Shown in pieces: positions 11,797 to 26,700 of a stretch of DNA of 64,000 nt. The notes beneath the pieces were generated by a model. That model ran no database searches, was not told where the DNA came from, and worked only from the letters and a program-made list of their open reading frames with translations. The position numbers and the translations under genes were made by a program. The stretch lies in NCBI GenBank assembly GCA_902729315.2, contig LR746272.1, positions 372,001 to 436,000 on the forward strand, in the 5' to 3' direction. The DNA is from Spirodela intermedia (Eukaryota; Streptophyta; Magnoliopsida; Alismatales; Araceae). Numbering within the stretch: the first letter of the stretch is position 1; each line of letters opens with the position of its first letter.

Positions 11797-14700
11797 ATGG
11801 CGTCGGCTGTGAAGAGAAATTATTACAAAGAAAAGATGAATCGTCGGAAGTAAGAAATTTATCTGCATCTTATATTGTACTTCGAACTAAATGATATTAT
11901 TCAGTCGTAACTGCTCTTGACGTAGCTTATAAGTTTTTATTTCGCGAATTTGAGTTCTAGGGTTTCTACGGAAGTTAGGATTCTGGCATCACGTCCTTAT
12001 TCAACTCTCGAAGCTTCTACCCTAACCAGATAATTTTTCTTTGATCATAATTCATAGAGAAGAGAAGAAAGAGGAACCTGAATTACCTAAATATCGGGAT
12101 CGCGCCAAGGAGCGTCGGGAAGATCAAAACCCTGACTATGAACCAACTGAATTGGGTTCTTTTCATGCGGTTGCTCCACCGGGTGCTGTTGTCCTTAGGT
12201 AGAATCTCATGTGTTCTCCTTTCTTACAGATTGGCAAAGCTTTCTGTCTTCGCACATTTTACTATTACGAGTTCGTTTTATGCATTTATGCTTACTATCT
12301 GTCATATCTTCAGGTCAGCTGATGCCAACAAAATATCCATAGAAAATAGCAAATATCTTGGAGGTGAGTCCACGAGTTGAAACCTGGTGCTTTTTTAATT
12401 TTTGAAGACATTGTTCTTCATGCCTTGAGACTTATGTGGGTCCATTCACTTTCGGAAGTCTGTGCTTCTCAATGCACCTGTCTAGCTATATCTTCGAGGC
12501 TCATTTTCAATGTCAAGAGGGGAAAAAAAATATGGGGGTCGCATTACCATTTTCATTAGCTGAATTTCTAGAAATCGTATCTCCCAGTTCGTTTTGTCTT
12601 TAGCAGCAATGTTTGATTGAGAAAATTTTGAGGCTACTGACCCTTTCTGTCATTGACTCCTCAATCTGCTCATCAAAACAAGTAAAAAATAATTATCCTG
12701 GTTACCTTAGTTGATTGTGACAATCTCCACGAAGTAGATTCAGATTGTTGAACCATATATAGTGTCAGTGTAATGCTTCTTCTTCTCTCTTTTGTATTGC
12801 GGACCCTTGGTGCGATGCTGGAGGTCTTGCTCAGTGACTCAACTGTACAATGAGTTTTCTATGCGTCCTATCATTATGTGACGTGAGACGGCTACTGATG
12901 ACACCTTATGAATTCTAGGCGGTCCTTGTTATGACCATAGACCAGTTTGAGGGGTTGTGGTCAATGTAGAAGCAGATAGGTTCGCATGGTGTTTCTGGTG
13001 TCTCTAACTGTCTGCTCTTTAGGGGATGTGGAGCATACTCACTTGGTCAAGGGGTTGGATTATGCATTGCTTCAGAAAATAAGGAGCGAAATTGATACCA
13101 AGAAACCGGAGACTGAAGAAGCAAAAGATGGAAAATCCAGGTAAGTTCTCTATAACAGATGTACGTTTAGCATATTATTTACATTCCTTCTGGTTATATC
13201 TTTTGGGGAAAAAAGTTGCCTTGAGCGCTTGAGTTGGCTTGCCTTTTTTGTGTAAACCCTGATATGCATCGCTTTAAGCTCTAATCTTGACTAGGTTTCT
13301 GAAATTAATTTTTTTATGTCGTTATTTTGTAGATGCTTGGTACTTTTTACCATCAAGGATTTGAACAATGATATCATTCTCGTGCCTATGTTTTTGTAAT
13401 GTTTTTATGTGCATTGCAATCTATGACCGGAAGGAATGGCTATCATCCTGTATACTCACTATATGATCAATCAGACGCTTGTGCTGCTTCTTGTCGTATA
13501 AGTTTTGAGAGGGTTGAAGATTACATTGTTGCTCTGTGATGTTGTAGTTATTCCTAGTTGAAATATGTATCGGCATTCGCCATGACTATCAATCAGGAAA
13601 GCAGGACTCCACAGATATGCATTAGGCCATTGATTTTTGTCGATTCTTCAATTTTTTCCAAGTTGATGCCTATATTATAGCTGGCATTGGGTTTTTTTCG
13701 CTTATGCTCTACTTTTATCCAGTCCAAACAGACAGGTTGAAATTATGACAGTATATCATGTGGAAGTCTCAATTTACAGATATTCAATTAGAATTTGACT
13801 TTTGCCATGCTGTGATATGACGTTTGGTTATGAATGTTCTTTCACTTGTCCTGACAACTTTCAATATTCTTACAGCAAAGTAGCCAGGGAAGATCAGCTT
13901 TTGTCATTTCGTACTGCAGCTGCAAAGGTGAAATGACTTGATATCTTTAGTCGTCAAAGTGTATATTAGAAGTCCAGTGTAAACATATTGGCATCTAACT
14001 TAGGCTTTCTGATTGTAGTCAGTTTATCAGTGGATAGTCAAGCCGCTGAGTGTTGTGAAGGCTAATGAGATGTTTCTGCCTGGTCGGATGGCCTTTGTCT
14101 TCAACATGGTAGGATTTTCTCATTGTCATAAATGGTCTTTTACCTTTTCTACATGGGTTTTCAATCAGCTTTCCTTCAACAACAAAAAAAAGGTCCTCTG
14201 GAATTTTTGCCATTGTGAAACCGATACGTGACAATCAACTAGCTCAAATTTCAGTTGGAAAAAGAAAAAAAATGGAAGGCAGGGTAAGAGAAAAAGGTGT
14301 ATGACTGAATGACGGATAAGTTAAGGTTAAATAGAAGAATAGTAAGTTCAGGGATGCAAGAAAATAGAATAGAGAATAGAATAGTTAAGGTTAAATTGTA
14401 GATTCCATGAGTTTCTCAAGATTTACCCAGCATTCTAGAATTTTACAAAGCATTGATCCGCGGATAGCATGAGCTTAATGAAAAAGAGTTGTATGTGAAC
14501 AGTTCTGATGATGGGAACAATATGTTTGTCACAATCCGACTGGAGTTTATAAGTTATGAAATTTAAACTAAAATTAAAATCAGCTGTTCTTTATGAATAT
14601 AATAAATCATCAACTCTGGGGCATTCCAATGTAAATTTAATTGATACGTTATCGTAGATGTGCGGGGCACTGGTGGACTGAGCACATAAATAGAAAACTA

Positions 14701-15796
14701 AGATTCATATTTGGACCAGAAATATGTTTCTCCAAATAGAAATGAACCTTATACCTGTGTGAGCCAGCCCAAAGCAATCTAACTGGCCTTCTCCTGTTTG
14801 GAAGTACTTCATGCTAATTCTGGGGACGTCTTTGAACTGCATCATACCCACCCATTTGACACCTCTGAGAATTAGATGAACTCCTTTTAGAGCCCGCTCC
14901 GGTGGGTTTTTATTTGGCCTTCCCCATTGGAAATCCCTTTACACGGATTGCGGGCGTTCATTTGAAATGCACCAACCCATTGGTCAACAACAATTGCTTA
15001 AGTTGACATCATTTCATTTTCCGGCTATGTTCATGGGCAGGACACGAGCCTAGGTAAAACTTATATCTGCAACATCTGGAATTCCGAGTTTTGGCAAAAA
15101 GGGTGGAACCTCAGTTGTTCTTTTTATGACTCATACATAGTTAACGTCTTTTTCAATGACCAGTCTTTATGAATTACAGATTTTATTAGAAGAGAAAGCC
15201 AGAGGCATGGGTGGGATGAGTTTGCCGTTTATTTATATTGACCTTGCACTTGTTGGTTTCTCATGCCACGCGAGCTGGGAAATACCGCCTGATATTATTT
15301 TTTCTTAAAAAATAATCTTTATGGGATATTTTTTTTGACGTCATCATCTCTGTCTTCTTCAACGAGCTGCAGGAAGAAGGGTCCTCCCATGATATACCGA
15401 CTACACTTCACAGAAGTAAGGCTGACTGCCCCATTCCGGAGGTTTGTCGTCCTCTTCATATGCGTATACACGCTTTAACCTTCTGTGAGGGTCGTTCGTT
15501 GTTTGTAAGCTCCATGAGTGATCAAGCTGAACGGGGGCTTTGCCATGGTGTTACCCAGGAGATGGTTACAGTCGGTGTTGACGGTTCTGTGCTTGATCGC
15601 ATCGCGAAAATCATGTCCTATCTGCGGTTGGGGTCTTCAGGGAAGGTATTGAAGAAAAAGAAGAAGGACAGAGACGCAAGAGGTATCCTTCTGCCTGCCT
15701 AATGCCCTACTGAAATCGATGCATTATACCTCACCCTTTCTTTTCCTGCCAGGTAGAACCTTATGATGATGATGATGGCGTTTTTTCTTCTTCTTT

Positions 15797-15842
<46 letters not shown>

Positions 15843-17201
15843 GTTTGCCTCAATGAATATTCTGCTCACTTGGTCAACTGTGAAATCACCAATCCTTGAA
15901 AGTGGGCGTCACATTGTTCTACATGCACATCTCCGTTGCCAGGGAAGCTGTCTGGTCTTGGGATCGATTTCGAGGAAGATGAGAAAGCCAGGCTCCCTGA
16001 AAGTGGGGTCAAGAAGCATGAAGAAGCTGAGAGGGAATCTCTTCCGCCACCCCCTCAGATGAGCCACCTTGATGTGAGGGACAGGCAGGCCCCACCTTCT
16101 GCAAGAGAAGACGACGACGACATTTTTGTCGGGTACGGCGTCGATTACGCCGTCCCTGGTAATGGCCCGAACCAGAGCCCCCTGTCAGAGGACATGGAGG
16201 AGTCCCCCAGGAACAGGGAGCGGCAGTCATATTTCTCTGAGCCCGCCTATGGTCCCGCTCCTCCCGACCACCCTCCACAACCCTGGGAAGCGACCGTAAG
16301 TTCCTCGATTACAAAAGAAATCACTTCTTCTTCTTCCTCCATTTTTCTCTTTTCCTTGTTACTGTTTTGGGGGAAGCAATGGAAGAATATCCAGGGCAAT
16401 CGCAATCATCAGACGGCCCCGTTTCTTTCTTGCAGAATGGTTACGATGTGATCCAACAGGCCCAGGTGGTGGCGGCTGCAGCAGCAGCATACCAGGGCGA
16501 ATGGCAGCAGCAGCAGCAGCAGGGCTGGCAGTACGCCGAGCAGCAGCAGGCGGAGTACCCGGAGCAGTACCTCCAGCAGCAGCAGAGTCAGCAGAGCCTG
16601 CCGGAGTTGGATCCCCGCTTCATGACGCAGGAGGACAAGGACCGGGGGCTGGGCTCCGTCTTCAAGCGCGACGACCAGCGGCTCCAGCAGCTAAGGGAGA
16701 AGGACGCCCGAGAGAAGGACCCCAACTTCGTCTCGGAGAGCTACTCCGAGTGCTACCCGGGGTACCAGGAGTACAACCGCGAGATTGTGGAGAGCGACGA
16801 CGAAGACGACCTCTCCAAGATGGACATGGGGGGCCGGGTGAGACAAGGACCCCGACTTCTCTCTCTCTCTCTCTCTTCTTCCTTCTCTCCTTGTTGTTTC
16901 TCTGACGAAGGTGGAGTTGCAGGCGAAGGGGCGGCTGCACCGGTGGGACTTCGAGACGGAGGAGGAGTGGGCGACGTACAACGAGCAGAAGGAGGCGATG
17001 CCGAAGGCGGCGTTCCAGTTCGGGGTGAAGATGCAGGACGGGCGCAAGACCCGGAAGCAGAACAAGGACCAGAAGCTGACCAACGAGCTGCACAAGATCA
17101 ACCGCATCCTCGCCAGGAAGAAGGCCGAGAAGGAAGGCCGCGACGACGCCGCCGGCGACTTCGACGACGAGCCGCAGCCCGGGAAGAAGCTCCGCGTCTG
17201 A
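11797..17201 (+). CDS. SMU2: RED-like splicing factor SMU2
   Basis: SMU2/RED is a spliceosome-associated nuclear protein that works with SMU1 in pre-mRNA splicing. Eleven exons join to 576 residues, close to the usual length: 11797-11849, 12058-12198, 12314-12363, 13023-13140, 13876-13927, 14019-14108, 15373-15441, 15559-15682, 15943-16295, 16436-16837 and 16923-17201 (a 16911 acceptor is also in frame). The start NYYKEKMNRRK is the family's N terminus. The RED_N region includes FHAVAPPG, HTHLVKGLDYALLQKIR and KPLSVVKANEMFLPGRMAFV. A lysine run (KVLKKKKKDRDA) may be a nuclear signal. Exon 10 encodes an Ala run and Gln-rich low complexity, then the conserved LDPRF and YPGYQEY segments. The last exon has the RED_C signature HRWDFETEEEWATYNEQKEA. 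Exons 1-8 have moderate GC content, whereas exons 9-11 are strongly GC-rich with short introns between them. Intron 8 contains a 44-base T run. Confidence 0.95.
15294..15316. repeat. Perfect 10-bp inverted repeat in SMU2 intron 6
   Basis: ATTATTTTTT, three spacer bases, then AAAAAATAAT. It lies just upstream of the exon 7 acceptor region. Confidence 0.7.
15797..15840. repeat. Poly-T tract, about 44 bases, in SMU2 intron 8
   Basis: An uninterrupted T run roughly 100 bases before the exon 9 acceptor. It may be simple slippage or the poly-A tail of a retroposed sequence in reverse orientation. Confidence 0.85.
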
Positions 17202-17760
17202 GGAGAGCAACAAGGCCCGGCAACTGGAATGGCGAGCCTGCTTCCATGTTCCTGGAAGAAAAGAAAAGCCCGTTCTCCCTGTAAATTCATGGACAGCGAG
17301 CGAATCCATCATCATCTTTCTTCTCGCCGTTGTCTGTCTGCAGAAGCCCATGCTCACAGAGAGAGAGAGGACAGATTTTTTTTTTATTTGAAATAATTCA
17401 TGTAAAGCAAATTGGCGGCTGGTACACGTCGAGGGGCAAGGAATGTTCCACGCTCGTCACTGCGGGGCTGTCCAACTGTCTCCCGTCCACGTGTCCTTGG
17501 CCCTTTGTCGCCTGCGCTTCCTCTCGAGAGTTCTCAACGGCCGTCCGCGTCCCTCCACTCTCTTTCTCTGCTGCGCGTCGTCTGCCGTTCCCGCTCTAAA
17601 ATCTCGCTCTCTCCTTCCAGTTCGCCCCCGTACCTTCTCTTGCATTCTCTCTCGGTCCTCCCGTCTACTCTCTCTCTCTCTACTCTCTCTACTCTCTTTC
17701 TCTCGCTCTGTGAATTAGGAGGTTTCTGACTTCAGTGGTGGCTGCCTTCTCTTCTCGCCT
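17202..17760 (+). promoter_or_regulatory. SMU2 3' UTR and promoter/5' UTR of the downstream fusion gene
   Basis: Only about 560 bases separate the SMU2 stop codon from the next start codon on the same strand. The first part must contain the SMU2 3' UTR. The second part (17.55-17.71 kb) is a CT-rich leader running into the ATG at 17761. No clear TATA box was seen. Confidence 0.5.
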
Positions 17761-20700
17761 ATGAGCCTGGATTCCATATCCTCCCAGATCAATCTCCATC
17801 CGGTTTCCTCGCCGTTCGGGCGAGCGTACTTCGTTCCCAGGAGCGTGCAGATGAGGAAGCGCCGTCGCCTCAAGATCCTCGCGTGCCTCGGGCCGCCGCC
17901 GATCATGTCCGTCCCATGGGATAGCCTAGCCCATGGTCTGGTAGCCGTGCTGGCCCCCGCGAACTGGCCGGAACTGATTCTTCCGGCGCTCGGGTTTGGC
18001 TCCGGCGCAGCCCTCTACCTCTCCCGCAGCCGTAATCTCTTGCTGTCAGATGAGAATACCAGAAATCGGATTGCCTGGGGTGCCAGGGCAATCGGGGACT
18101 GGATCCTGATCGCAAGCCCGACGCCGTTTAACCGGTGCGTCCTTCTCCGCTGCCCCTCTGTGTCGTTCGAGGGTGGTGGGTTGCTGTTGGATGATTTGAA
18201 TGACCAGCTTGTGAGGGAGGAGCGCTCTACAGTGTACCTGAGCAGGGGTCGGATTCTGGCGAACGAGGAGGCCGATGCAGAGGTGAATGGCGTGTCGTAC
18301 CAGAGGCTCTGTATAGGCACAGAGGACGGAGGGGTTATCGCATTGGATTGGCCAGAGGATCTGGAACTGGCGGGGGAACAGGGGCTGGATACCACAGTGC
18401 TGATCGTACCTGGAACCCCTGAGGGGAGCATGGACGGAAAGGTTCGCGCTTTTGTTCGTGAAGCACTCGGTCATGGGTCCTTCCCCATAGTCATGAATCC
18501 GAGGGGATGCGCTGGTTCCCCCCTCACGACCCCACGGTATGTAAAGTGGCCTACGAAGGCACGCATAGTCAACTTGCATATTAAAGAACACCTGTAGTAG
18601 ACAGCCCTCTCAACGAGAAGCTAGAGGCAACAAAGAATCAGCCTAGGACAGAGCGTCAGTTGTTTTACCAAGTGAGTCTCATAATTCAACAAGAGCTTCT
18701 TTTAGAGCATTGGCATTGGCACCGGCATGCATGCGCATTAGGGAAATCTTTGTCCCATAGTGCCATAATTGGGGCATAAATACTAAACGATACTGTTTCC
18801 TCCGTGAAGTGAAGATGCTGATGAAGTTTCTAATGGGTCATCTGCATGAATCAGATAAATATTTTAGTGTTTATGATGGCACGTGAAATGGCTTAGCTGT
18901 GAGCAATGACTGATTTTAGACCCAAGACTACTGACCTTCCCATTTATATTCCATAAGCATTTGTCGTGTGTAGCTGCTATCTCGCATTCTCTTCTTTTTT
19001 TAATGTTATGGAGTCGTTAGTCGTGAGATGACGTATATTTCTTACATTGAAAAAGAAGAAGAAGAGGATGCCATCCCTTGAAGTATATGTCTTCATTTTT
19101 ATCTTTATTTCCACGTCTGGCATAACTGATCACCTCTGAAGTTGGTTGATGAATCTTGCAGCATGACAGTTGGATTTCTGTTCTTTGTTTATAGGTTATT
19201 TACTGCAGCAGACAGCGATGATATAAACACTGTTGTACGATTCATAAACAAATCGAGGCCATGGACAACACTGATGAGCGTTGGCTGGGGATATGGCGCA
19301 AGTATGTTAACAAAATACCTCGCAGAAATGGGAGAGAGAACACCTCTTACAGCTGCTGTTTGCATAGATAACCCTTTCGACTTGAATGAAGCCACAAAGT
19401 TCCATCCTCGTCTGTCTCGAATTGACGAGAAGCTGATGGATGGATTGGTAGATATTCTACAAGCTAACAAGGTTAAAGAAGTTCCAATTGATATAAAGTT
19501 GCACACACTTCTTTTCCATGCCAGGGGACTACTGTAATAAAATTCACGAGATTTGGAAGCTTTACTTGAACGCCCTGTGGAGTCACTGAGTATTGACCTG
19601 TGATTGGTGATGTTTTCAATGTTTAGGAACTCTTTAAAGGCAAGAATAAGGATTTTAATGTGGTGAAAGCTCTATCAGCAAGATCAGTGCGTGATTTTGA
19701 AGCTGCTATTTCTATGATTTCCTATGGATTTCAATCCATTGAAGATTTCTACACAAAGTTTAGTACAAAAGAATTAGTTCACAAAGTTAAAATTCCTCTT
19801 TTATTCATACAGGTACGCAGTTCTGCCCCGTGAACATGCTTAATTGGAATTGGGCACTTGTTTTTTTTTATGATATTATTTTCTGTGGTTTGTCCTTTGT
19901 TGTATTTGAGGATTCGTTCTTTAGCTTTTTATCATTATGTTAACTGAAAGAGTTGGATTGATCAAGTTTAGGCAATAACATTGAAATCCACCTTCCCAAG
20001 AGAGCGCACCCTTGAAAAGCTACTATTGGCCTGGTACACAGAAAAATGAATGATTCTATCTTTTCCATGTCTTTTGATTTGCTCCTGATAGCATACCTTT
20101 CCTACAAACTAGGATGGAATCCATATGACTAAGTGATGCTTGAAAATAATCAAGATTTACATATTTATTCATTTTCTTGAATGAATGAGAATAAACTACT
20201 ATTATGCATAATCAGTCAGGCGATCAGTGAAAAAAAGGGCAAAGGACACGTAAAAGAGGACCCTTTCAAGTGCCTGATATTCGTTCTTGGACTACTTTTG
20301 TTGAGAACTCTGTGATTAGTCTAGAAAGCCAGAAATATGCCACACACGTTATCTGTTTAATTTGCATGCAACAAATGGTCAACGACATGCTGCGTGAATT
20401 TCGAGGTTATCTTGGTTACTTACCTGCAAAGGATACATGATATTCTCGCACTGTGATGTTTGTTTTTTGCAAAATAAGGTGTCAATTTTTTTTGGGATTT
20501 GTGTCCAGGTAAAGTGATAATTATAAATTAAAAAGCCACGGAACTAAATCTCATGATATAGATGCTATCTCAAGGATGCTTAGGTAATCTTTAAGTACTG
20601 AATTTTTTATGATATGTTCAGATGACTTTCTGATAAAAATCTCTGTAGAAGTTTGCACGTGCTCACAACATTACTTGAGGTTTTGATCATGCTGTATGAC

Positions 20701-23700
20701 TAATGATTGGGGTAAATTATCGACAATACTCTACAGGTGATTGTCAGTTAATCTTTAGTATTTAGGGAGCTAACACTATCTTACTTGTGCAGAATGACGG
20801 TGAGATAGTACCACTTTGCTCTATTCCTCGCAGCTCAATTGCTGAAAATCCATGTACAAGCTTACTCCTGTATTCTCATTCTCCCAATGTTGTGAGAAAT
20901 AAGAGATCTGCTGTTATTTGGTGCCAGAACCTTGCGATTGAGGTAAAGCTTTCCCTAGAAATGTGGTAGGCGCGTTCTGAAATGAGATTTCATACCAGCA
21001 GAATGGCATTTTCGGTTGGTAATTTTTTTGCAGACTCGTTGCATTCATGCCCAAACCTTTAGGAGTTGATATGTGATGCAAATAAGATTCTCCCCGGTTC
21101 TGTATGTGTCTATGTGACATTATCAAAACTGGTTTTTTTCGTTTTGCTTTATTGTTTCTGATTTATGTGCATGAAATGACTGATCTTGGATTAATTTTTT
21201 TGGAATTTTGGGGACTATCTATTTTAAAGATTATGGAATAAGTATGCTCAGAATTATGGATAGCTCTCAAAGGCTTCCTGGCAAAAAAAGTTCTATGTAG
21301 CCATGAATTTCTTGTTCGCATGCTTGATAAGCAACTGATTGGTATTCAGATGGCTCTGAAAATGAGGAAAACTATGAGTAATTGTCGCTCCACTGCCTGA
21401 CCTTGATTAATGCAACCTCTAGATCTAAGATACTCACTTCAATTCATGGCTTATCAACATCAATGTGACAACCTTATTCTGAGTTTTTCAGAATTTGTCA
21501 ATCTCTGACCTGATTTAGCGAGGGGAATCAGGATCCACCTAGGTCGTGCTTCTTGAAAGGTGTCTCATCATTATCTCTCGCAATAAGAGGTATAAGAGAA
21601 GACGATGAAGAATTGACAAAAACTAAAATGAAGAAGAAGAGAGAGGGGGAGAACTGTATCAGAGACATCAAAGAAGAGAAAAAGAGGAGAGAAGGATAGG
21701 AAAAACGAAAACTACCTTTCTCACCATCGACCACTACTTTCTCTACCTGTTACTGCTCCACACCTCATTAGTGGGTAAGGATCGAGATGGGGTTTTTGTC
21801 AACACTCTATACCCAAGCAAACAAATATGACCCCCGAAACATTATCATCTAGAATACCAAAAAATGTACTCCTAAAATTTTAAAGCCCCTTTTTTATTTT
21901 CCTATATTTTTAGCACGCCCAATTTAGTTCATCTGATCGATTAAAGATTGGAATCAATCAGATCCTTATTTGGAAGAGCTTGGTCCTCTTACCATTAAGC
22001 CACAGTTCAGTCTTTTCCTTTTTAGTTCAGTCTTTTCCTTATTGGGATTTTTTCCACTGCCATTGTAATTCAATGTGTGTTTTTTTCTCCATTCGGTTAG
22101 ACCCTACCATTTTCAGCGATTAGCAAAAAAATCTTCTTTGTTCATATATAAGTGCATTACATCCACCTTCATAACTCGACATGTTCTGTTTCATTTAATC
22201 ATCCCAATATTCAACCGTTTTGACCTAATCTAGATTCCATAGTATGAGATTATTTGCCGAGACACTGCACTTTTTTATGGACGACGGGGAGCTTAGTCTG
22301 TCTTTTATTTTTGTTAGCTCTACACTATTCGACTCTTCAGAGTTTTGAACACGTGCTTTTGGGTGACACTTTAAACAGAGGCTATTAACAGCAGGTTATA
22401 CCTCATGAACAAGGTAATATACCCTAGCGCTACCTGTGGTAGCCTTTCATGCGAAGATTTTATGAAATGTTTAAAGGCCTGGAGGATTGATAGGATAGTG
22501 CACAGCAGGGAGATCCCCCCGGAGATAACAGAACAAAAGCTAAAAATAAAAACAGAAAAAAAAAATATATTGCCTGACTTATCGTTTATTATGCAAGTAT
22601 GTTCCCTATCTTTGTGTCGTATCCTTCTGTCTGGATACATAATTGAAACTTTAATATTTCGATGGTTTACTGGTGTGCCTTTTTATGCCTGACATTTGAA
22701 GATTATTTATCCATTTCTACGATATTTCTCATAATTGTTCGAGTCTTTATGATGGGCAATTAGAGGCGAAAAACTCTACATAATCTGTCAGCACATTATG
22801 GTATAGTAAGGAAAATTGAGAAAAAGCGAGGTTTCTATTTCTATAGTTGAGTTTTATTTTGAATACCACTAATTTTTCTGGTGGCCTAATATCACACTCA
22901 CCTGATGTATGCAGTGGTTTTCTGCAGTCGAGCTTGCTCTATTGAAGGGCCGCCATCCCCTTCTAAAAGATGTAGATATCACCATCACTCCTCCGAAAAG
23001 CTTAGCCTTTATTGAGGAGAGATCAGGAAAGGATATTTCAGCTGAGGACAAAATGCATGGGGCTTATGATTCTAACAAACACAGAAGGAAAAGGAGACAG
23101 TTTTTGAAACTTGACAACTCACATGCATCATCTGATAGTTTAGTGATCCCAATTAGCTCATTGCCTGGAAAAAATGACTATGCTTACCAAGGAAATGCTA
23201 AGCTTGGTGAAACTCGAGTTGGAGATCATTTGAACGATACTATAGAAACACAGGAAAGTAGCCTTGTTAGGGGATCTGAGGAAGGAGAAGGCAATCTAAC
23301 CGACAGTGAAAACAGTCAGGTTATTGGACCAGCAAGTGTTTTGTTGAATATGCTTGATTTCACTATACCAGGTACACTGGATGATGAACAGAAAAAGAAG
23401 GTATTGACAACTGCAATTTCATGCTCCACTATCAATAGTCCTATGACATTTATATATAATATTCTTTCCTTTAACGAAAAACTGGCTCCTATTCTATGCC
23501 TCGAAATATGTTCTATTTGGCGTTAGCTCTTCATGCAGATAACATAAAATGAAACTCCCCTATGCATATATCTTTTCTATTAGCATTTTACTCGTTCCAT
23601 ATTTTTGCATATGGACTACTACAAGTTATAACGGATAGTATCTTACATAACTATTGATCTTCACTGGTAACTTGTTGGAGAACTCTAATTCTGATAGTAT

Positions 23701-26700
23701 TCTTTCAAATGAAACTGACCCCCTGATGAAATTTTTCAGTGCTGAGGAATCTGAAGCAATGTACTCCCTGAAAGAGAAAAACATTACAGGATGCGAATGA
23801 ACTTGAATAATATTCTTCAGCCTCATAAGATTCACATGACATTTTATTTAAATTTGTAACACTTTTGAGTTTCTAGCGTGAATACTTTGCTTTATGTCGT
23901 ATTCCCTAGATTTCTTCCTTTATGTGCATTAGTAATATTGGGCTCACTGGAGGTTTTTGAGGAAACATAAATTTAAATTTCATAGAGATGGTCATGAACA
24001 TGAATAACATTTAGGATCCATATGAAAGTAATTTTTTTGATTTGGCACTGTCTTAATCATTTTTAACACCCTCATCATGATTCCATGATATTATTCATGA
24101 GAAGGAGCATACTGTTACCGATTCTTTGTTAGGTTTCTTTTACATAAAAAATTACTTGTAATTTACCCTCCGTATAACTTTGATGATGAATATCTATTGC
24201 TATACTCCGTCAATTGAAATGATGGGGAAATATCTGACGGATTGAAAAAAGGATTGTGATTTAGTTGCGATTTAGTTGCGATTGAGTCTTGATAAATCAT
24301 ATTGGATGGTGAAATATTTGGCTCGTCTCTTTTACAGATTTTAAGAGCCACAGAACAAGGAGAGACGTTCATGAAAGCTTTGGAAGAGGCAGTACCAGAA
24401 GACGTGCGCGGAAAACTTACTTATGCTGTTTCTGGCATCATCCAAGCTCAAGGAAGTAAAATAAATGTTGATATTCTTAAAAAGATTGGAAGGGTTCCTG
24501 GAATGGAGTCAGGAAGAAAGTCGAAGATTCAAGAGGAACCTGGAGATATTTCAAACGTAATTGAGCCTAATGTCACATCTTTATCCGATGACAGGGAAGG
24601 TTTTATTCATGATCAGGAGACTATTAATGGTAATTCATCAGTTCCTCGTCGCCAAGATCACAAGTCTCAAGAGAAAAACGAAATTTCTCCAGAAAAGGAT
24701 CTTGAAGATCCTGGATATTCTGGGCCTGAGTCAGAAATTGAAGGCAATACAAAGTCAGGTGAGCCGGAGAAGGCAATTGCCCTGGATACAGGCAATGGAC
24801 TTAATCAGACGCAAGTAGTGGATGTCAAAGAGTCTAACGATCCCAGCAACAGTGAAGCAGAAAAAGTAGATGCAACTGACGACAATAGTATTGCAAACTC
24901 CCTTGGCAGTAATGAAAAGTCGCATACATATGATTCCTCTTCACCCGTGCACCAGGAATTGCAGAAGGAAGGAAACAATATCAAGGACAACGGCAATGGG
25001 AATGTTCAAAATACCACAAAATTTGAAGATCCATCCTCCAAACGTTCATCTGACAACCCTCCTTCAATCAGTGTTTCCAATGCGTTGGATGCCTTAACAG
25101 GATTTGATGACTCCACACAGATGGCAATGAACAGTGTTTTTGGAGTTATAGAAAACATGATTGACAAGCTGGAGAAAGAAACGGGTAAAACGGACGGTGA
25201 AGGAAGTAAGGATGATACCCTGGAGTGTGATGACCCAGCCGAAGAATCTCTTACAACTAGTGACCACAAATCTGAAGACAGTGTCTCAAAGAATGTGTCT
25301 TTACAAAATTTAAATGCCATCCGATCAGGCCATCCTCTAATTCGTTTCCCAGATCAGCCTCCTGACACCGAAGGGGATCTAAGGAATGAGAAAGAAGTTA
25401 TTGATGGCCATAATTTAACTGATAGTGGCGTATTTGCAACGCTTCCAAGAGACAATGTCAGTTCTGACTATTTAAATAAGGTCGGGGACATAAAAAAAAT
25501 GTGTCTAGCCTTTAATGTGAACCAATACTGGGGTTTCCCTTACAGAGCATTTCGCCATAAATCCATGCCATCGCAGATGTCAAATGTGGAATCATTGGAT
25601 CTGAAGTCGACTACTGATCTGTTTCTTGACCCAGAAGAAGGTCGATGGAAAATGTTGGACCAAATGGAAAACATGAATTTTAATCAAAATGCTGAAGACA
25701 TTGATAGTGACCAAATTATACAGTCTATGTTACAAGAGGCAGACGGAGACAGACTTGGTGAGCCTTCCTCTGCATTCCTAGACTCAGAGCATGCAAATTC
25801 ACTGGCCAGGACTGAGAAGCAGCCTGATCATGACAGTTTTGCAAAAGACGAGGTAGTCTTATTAATTAGGGAAACTGTGCTTAATGCACTGAAGGTTGAG
25901 GTATCACGGCGCCTAGGGAATTCTGATCTCCAGGACACAGATTCAAATATAATGCATGATATATTGCAAGTCTCCATTGCAGTTTCTAGCGCTGTAGTTC
26001 GTGACAGAGAGTTATCTCCAGGATATCTGAGGTCCACGTCAGTGAAACTTGGTACAATTCAAGGGCAACTGATCATTAGAACCATCTCATGTGTTGTTCG
26101 TGATACAAGCCTTGGAAAAGTTTTGCCAGTTGGTGTTATAGTGGGATCTACATTGGCATCATTGAGAAAATATTTTCATGTCACTGTTTTGCATAATGAA
26201 TACCAGGTAAAAGATGCAACTGAACCTCCTATTAATATTGAGAACAGACATAATGGCGAAGAATGTGAAGTTGAAAATGTTCACGTTACTCTTGGAAAAA
26301 AAGATCAAAACATCGATCTTGATTCCCAACACCTTGGAGGAACGGTCACAGCTGAAACATCCAATTTACACAATGGTGGCGCTGTGGCTGGTGCTTTTAC
26401 AGCTGCTTTAGGCGCATCAGCATTACTGGCGCATCATCAGGTCACTAAGAATTCCTTTGGAAAAGCAATATTGCGTTCATAGTTTTAATTGAAATCCAAA
26501 ATATTTTTTCCCTAAGTGAGTGATTATGACAATTACTTGATGGCCCCTTTCTGTTCTATTATTAGTCTCAAGCATTTTTTGTGGTCTCTAAATAAGACAA
26601 CAGACAAACTAAATTTATTTTCTTCATACTTGCGGAAAAGTCTGTAATTAATTTAAATTTATTACCATAAAATTGTTAGCAAGAAAGTCACTTATCCTTT

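Noticed and set aside
16662-17357. Minus-strand open frames over the SMU2 3' exons
   Set aside because: Shadows of GC-rich SMU2 coding sequence on the other strand.
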